A stretch of DNA of 64,000 nucleotides, taken from Desmodus rotundus (taxonomy: Eukaryota > Chordata > Mammalia > Chiroptera > Phyllostomidae). The notes under the pieces are model-generated. The model had not been told where the DNA came from. It saw only the letters and a list, made by a program, of their open reading frames with translations, and ran no database searches. The stretch is from NCBI RefSeq assembly GCF_022682495.2, contig NW_026527266.1, positions 1 to 64,000 of the forward strand, given 5' to 3'. The position numbers and the translations under genes are program-made. Shown piece after piece: positions 59,732 to 64,000 of the stretch. The stretch's first letter is position 1; every line of letters begins with the position of its first letter.

Positions 59732-61227
59732 AGCAGTTTTACAGGGTCCCTGCGCACCTGTTCGGGGAAACAGAAGCCCTCCCTGCCACTCAGAGGACCG
59801 CACGATTTCCCACAGGCCACACTGCCTAGCAGCACCTTCAGCCCACCACAGACAGTGTGCTAAGGACATACTTGGGTACCGGGGACATGGGCGGGGGAAT
59901 TCCCATGGAACTCTCTAAGGGCCCGGTGCCCTGTGTGGCCCGGGGAGTGCCCATGCCGTTCCTTGACCCCGCAGGACACTTGCATCCAGCAATAAGCAGC
60001 CCTCTGCCTCCACGGGGCTCAAACACCTGCGCCCGGTGTGCGGGCACCTGGCGTACGTGGAGGCAAACCCGCAGACCCCTCTGGCCCGAACCCACCACTG
60101 CGAAGATCACCCTTTCTTCCATCCGTAAAGGGGTCACGCTTGAGGAGTGGAAGAACATGGGGAGGCCCCCAGGAGATGGCTTTTCTCCGAGCCGCGGCTG
60201 GCTCGTTTCGGGCCTATACGTGGGCCGCGCATGCGCACTCAGGCTCCCAAGCACACACCTCCCTCGGCTCACCTAACCCACCCTTTAGAGGTCACAGCAG
60301 TTCCACAGGGTCCCTGGGCACCTGTCTATGGACACAGGAGCCCTCCCTGGCACCTAGAGGACCATGCGATTTCCGCTGGGGAACACTGCCCAGAAGCACT
60401 CCTAGCCTCGCACAGACACTGTGCGCAGGATAGACTTGTGGACGAGAGGCCTGGGCGGGGAATTTTCCAGGGAACTCTCTAAAGGCCAGGTGCCCTCTGT
60501 CGCCCTGGGAGTGCCCACGCCGTCCCTTAACCCTGCAGGACACTATCATCCAGCAATAAGCAGCCCTCTGCCTCCACGGGGCTCGAACACCTGGGCCCGT
60601 TGTGAGAGCACTTGGCGTACGTGCAGGCAAACCCACAGACCCCTCTGGCCCGAACCCACCACTGCGAAGATCCCCCTTTTCTTCCATCTGTAAAGGGGTC
60701 CTCCTTGAGGAGTGGAGGAACATAGGGAGGCCCCCAGGAGATGGCTTTTCTCCCAGCCGCGGCTGGCAGGTTTCGGGCCTATACCTGGGCCGCGCGTGCG
60801 CACTCAGGCTCCCCACCACAAGCCTCACTCAGGTCACGGGACTCACCCTTGAGGTGTCTCCTGACCCACCCTTGAGGAGTCACGTCACCCACCCCTGAGG
60901 GGTCACGTGACCCACCCCAGAGGGGTCACGTGACCCACCCCTGAGGGGTCTCGTGACCCACCCCTGAGGGGTCACGTGACCCACCCCAGAGGGGTCACGT
61001 GACCCACCCCAGAGGGGTCTCGTGACCCACCCCTGAGGGGTCACGTGACCCACCCCAGAGGGGTCTCGTGACCCACGCTTTTCGGGTCACGTGACCCGCC
61101 CTTTAGGGGTCTCGTGACCCACCCTTGAGGGGTCCCGTGACCCACCCTTGAGGGGTCTCGTGACCCACCCTTGGGAGGTCACCTGCCCCACCCTTGAGGG
61201 GTCACATGACCCACCTTGAGAGGTCAC
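59732..61227. repeat. U46, full unit, recombinant B core
   Basis: A and the start of B (60296) are U16/U22-like (TCTATGG, CCATGCG). From GCCGTCCC (60522) B is U19-like (AACATAGGG, TTCTCCCAGCC, GGTTTCGGG, CACTCAGGTC). This is the right limit of the 39,030-bp-offset homology. Array from 60866 has a run of CAGA-hinge repeats. Confidence 0.95.
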
Positions 61228-62676
61228 AGCAGTTTTACAGGGTCCCTGCGCACCTGTTCGGGGAAACAGAAGCCCTCCCTGCCACTCAGAGGACCGCACG
61301 ATTTCCCACAGGCCACACAACCTATCAGCACCTTCAGCCCACCACAGACAGTGTGCTAAGGACATACTTGGGTACCGGGGACATGGGCGGGGGAATTCCC
61401 ATGGAACTCTCTAAGGGCCCGGTGCCCTGTGTGGCCCCGGGAGTGCCCATGCCGTTCCTTGACCCCGCAGGACACTTGCATCCAGCAATAAGCAGCCCTC
61501 TGCCTCCACGGGGCTCAAACACCTGCGCCCGGTGTGCGGGCACCTGGCTTACGTGGAGGCAAACCCGCAGACCCCTCTGGCCCGAACCCACCACTGCGAA
61601 GATCACCCTTTCTTCCATCCGTAAAGGGGTCACGCTTGAGGAGTGGAAGAACATGGGGAGGCCCCCAGGAGATGGCTTTTCTCCGAGCCGCGGCTGGCTC
61701 GTTTCGGGCCTATACGTGGGCCGCGCATGTGCACTCAGGCTCCCAAGCACACACCTCCCTCGGCTCACCTAACCCACCCTTTAGAGGTCACAGCAGTTCC
61801 ACAGGGTCCCTGGGCACCTGTCTGTGGACACAGGAGCCCTCCCTGCCACCTAGAGGACCAAGCGATTTCCGCTGGGGAACACTGCCCAGAAGCACTCCTA
61901 GCCTCGCACAGACACTGTGCGCAGGATAGACTTGTGGACGAGAGGCCTGGGCGGGGAATTTTCCAGGGAACTCTCTAAAGGCCAGGTGCCCTCTGTCGCC
62001 CTGGGAGTGCCCAAGCCATCCCTTAACCCTGCAGGACACTATCATCCAGCAATAAGCAGCCCTCTGCCTCCACGGGGCTCGAACACCTGGGCCCGTTGTG
62101 AGAGCACCTGGCGTACGTGCAGGCAAACCCACAGACCCCTCTGGCCCGAACCCACCACTGCGAAGATCCCCCTTTTCTTCCATCTGTAAAGGGGTCCTCC
62201 TTGAGGAGTGGAGGAACATGGGGAGGCCCCCAGGAGATGGCTTTTCTCCGAGCCGCGGCTGGCAGGTTTTGGACCTATACCTGGGCCGCGCGTGCGCACT
62301 CAGGCTCCCCACCACAAGCCTCACTCGGGTCACGGGACTCACCCTTGAGGTGTCTCCTGACCCACCCTTGAGGAGTCACGTCACCCACCCCTGAGGGGTC
62401 TCGTGACCCACCCCTGAGGGGTCACGTGACCACCCCTGAGGGGTCACGTGACCCACCCCTGAGGGGTCTCGTGACCCACCCCTGAGGGGTCACGTGACCC
62501 ACCCTTGAGGGGTCTCGTGACCCACGCTTTTCGGGTCACGTGACCCGCCCTTTAGGGGTCTCGTGATCCACCCTTGAGGGGTCCCGTGACCCACCCTTGA
62601 GGGGTCTCGTGACCCACCCTTGGGAGGTCACCTGCCCCACCCTTGAGGGGTCACATGACGCACCTTGAGAGGTCAC
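61228..62676. repeat. U47, full unit
   Basis: No close copy in the window. A has CCACACAACCTATC, CTTACGTGG and an NRF1-like word mutated at 61730. B at 61792 has CCAAGCGATT, CCCAAGCCATCC and GGTTTTGGACC. Array from 62362 (315 bp). Confidence 0.94.
61722..61733. promoter_or_regulatory. Broken NRF1-like word in U47
   Basis: C to T at 61730 converts a CpG to TpG (CGCGCATGTGCA), the signature of methyl-cytosine deamination. Confidence 0.45.
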
Positions 62677-64000
62677 AGCAGTTTTACAGGGTCCCTGCGC
62701 TCCTGTTCGGGGAAACAGAAGCCCTCCCTGCCACTCAGAGGACCGCACGATTTCCCACAGGCCACACTGCCTAGCAGCACCTTCAGCCCCGCACAGACAG
62801 TGTGCTAAGGACAGACTTGGGTACCGGGGACATGGGCGGGGGAATTCCCATGGAACTCTCTAAGGGCCCGGTGCCCTGTGTGGCCCCGGGAGTGCCCATG
62901 CCTTTCCTTGACCCCGCAGGACACTTGCATCCAGCAATAAGCAGCCCTCTGCCTCCACGGGGCTCAAACACCTGCGCCCGGTGTGCGGGCACCTGGCGTA
63001 CGTGGAGGCAAACCCGCAGACCCCTCTGGCCCGAACCCACCACTGCGAAGATCACCCTTTCTTCCATCCGTAAAGGGGTCACGCTTGAGGAGTGGAAGAA
63101 CATGGGGAGGCCCCCAGGAGATGGCTTTTCTCCGAGCCGCGGCTGGCTCGTTTCGGGCCTATACGTGGGCCGCGCATGCGCACTCAGGCTCCCAAGCACA
63201 CACCTCCCTCGGCTCACCTAACCCACCCTTTAGAGGTCACAGCAGTTCCACAGGGTCCCTGGGCACCTGTCTGTGGACACAGGAGCCCTCCCTGCCACCT
63301 AGAGGACCACGCGATTTCCGCTGGGGAACACTGCCCAGAAGCACTCCTAGCCTCGCACAGACACTGTGCGCAGGATAGACTTGTGGACGAGAGGCCTGGG
63401 CGGGGAATTTTCCAGGGAACTCTCTAAAGGCCAGGTGCCCTCTGTCGCCCTGGGAGTGCCCACGCCGTCCCTTAACCCTGCAGGACACTATCATCCAGCA
63501 ATAAGCAGCCCTCTGCCTCCACGGGGCTCGAACACCTGGGCCCGTTGTGAGAGCACCTGGCGTACGTGCAGGCAAACCCACAGACCCCTCTGGCCCGAAC
63601 CCACCACTGCGAAGATCCCCCTTTTCTTCCATCTGTAAAGGGGTCCTTTTTGAGGAGTGGAGGAACATAGGGAGGCCCCCAGGAGATGGCTTTTCTCCCA
63701 GCCGCGGCTGGCAGGTTTCGGGCCTATACCTGGGCCGCGCGTGCGCACTCAGGCTCCCCACCACAAGCCTCACTCGGGTCACGGGACTCACCCTTGAGGT
63801 GTCTCCTGACCCACCCTTGAGGAGTCACGTCACCCACCCCTGAGGGGTCACGTGACCCACCACTGAGGTGTCACGTGACCCACCCCTGAGGGGTCTCGTG
63901 ACCCACCCCTGAGGGGTCACGTGACCCACCCCAGAGGGGTCACGTGACCCACCCCAGAGGGGTCTCGTGACCCACCCCTGAGGGGTCACGTGACCCACCC
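62677..64000. repeat. U48, full unit, 3' cut by window end
   Basis: A has TGCGCTCCTGTTC, GGACAGACTTGG and CATGCCTTTCC. B at 63241 is U19-like (GCCGTCCC, AACATAGGG, TTCTCCCAGCC) with a private GTCCTTTTTGAGG. Array starts at 63811 and is truncated after 190 bp. Confidence 0.94.

Larger units (their letters stand above)
45024..60521. repeat. Segment repeated at +39,030 bp, copy 2
   Basis: U35 to the B core of U46. The part left of 53,286 entered through the 11,154-bp duplication; the part to the right is the direct continuation. It ends in the recombinant B core of U46 (tract about 60,391-60,521). Confidence 0.9.
1..64000. repeat. Macrosatellite array, 49 units in one orientation
   Basis: The whole window is a head-to-tail array. 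The A-core word AGCAGTTTTAC occurs 48 times, at spacings falling into two groups: 1,449-1,565 bp for full units and 838-1,045 bp for A/B-fused units. Differences between spacings are close to multiples of 23 bp, the period of the embedded minisatellite. No stretch of unique DNA, SINE, LINE, LTR, tRNA or rRNA interrupts it. No gene is supported: open frames occur in several overlapping frames and are disrupted between copies. The family is unrecognised; a vertebrate, probably mammalian, source is inferred. Confidence 0.96.

Noticed and set aside
1..64000. Bacterial or phage accessory region
   Set aside because: No coding density, Shine-Dalgarno-led genes or mobile-element genes anywhere; the array is noncoding and CpG-rich.

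Overview
The window is one uninterrupted, GC- and CpG-rich tandem array (a macrosatellite). I see no gene, no RNA gene, no transposon remnant and no unique sequence in its 64 kb. The scale and style (kilobase units in higher-order blocks, embedded minisatellite, retained CpG) point to a vertebrate nuclear genome, most plausibly a mammal and a subtelomeric, pericentromeric or other heterochromatic array. The species cannot be named from the sequence, and I do not recognise the repeat as a described family.

The basic full unit is about 1.45-1.57 kb and has three parts, all in the same orientation. They are an A core (563-564 bp), a related but diverged B core (569-570 bp), and an array of 23-bp minisatellite repeats (about 270-480 bp). 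I number units U0 (cut by the left end) to U48 (cut by the right end), each starting at the A-core word AGCAGTTTTAC. Thirty-three of the 48 numbered starts open full A+B+array units. The other 15 (U2, 4, 5, 7, 13, 18, 20, 24, 26, 28, 32, 33, 35, 37, 43) are short, 0.84-1.05 kb. In these the 5' part of A is fused to the 3' tail of B. They are what unequal crossing-over between A and B produces, with a net loss of about 564 bp.

Above the unit level there are larger duplications. A 7,796-bp block is tandemly duplicated (about 19,418-27,213 and 27,214-35,009). An 11,154-bp block is tandemly duplicated (about 30,979-42,132 and 42,133-53,286). A longer stretch at about 5,995-21,490 recurs at 45,024-60,520, displaced by 39,030 bp. 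The displacements add up: 20,080 + 7,796 + 11,154 = 39,030. This implies an older super-period of about 20,080 bp (U6-U20) into which the two younger duplications were inserted. The junctions at U21, U32 and U46 all lie inside tracts identical between the two parents.

The 23-bp repeat carries the 14-bp palindrome GGGTCACGTGACCC, which contains the CLEAR/E-box word GTCACGTGAC, so the window holds a few hundred E-box-type sites. Nearly every A core also carries a perfect NRF1-consensus word (31 of 33 full units) and a kappa-B-like word. Whether these are occupied or functional is inference. Long open frames exist on both strands but lie in several overlapping frames and are broken by one-base and 23-bp length changes between copies, so I annotate no coding sequence.
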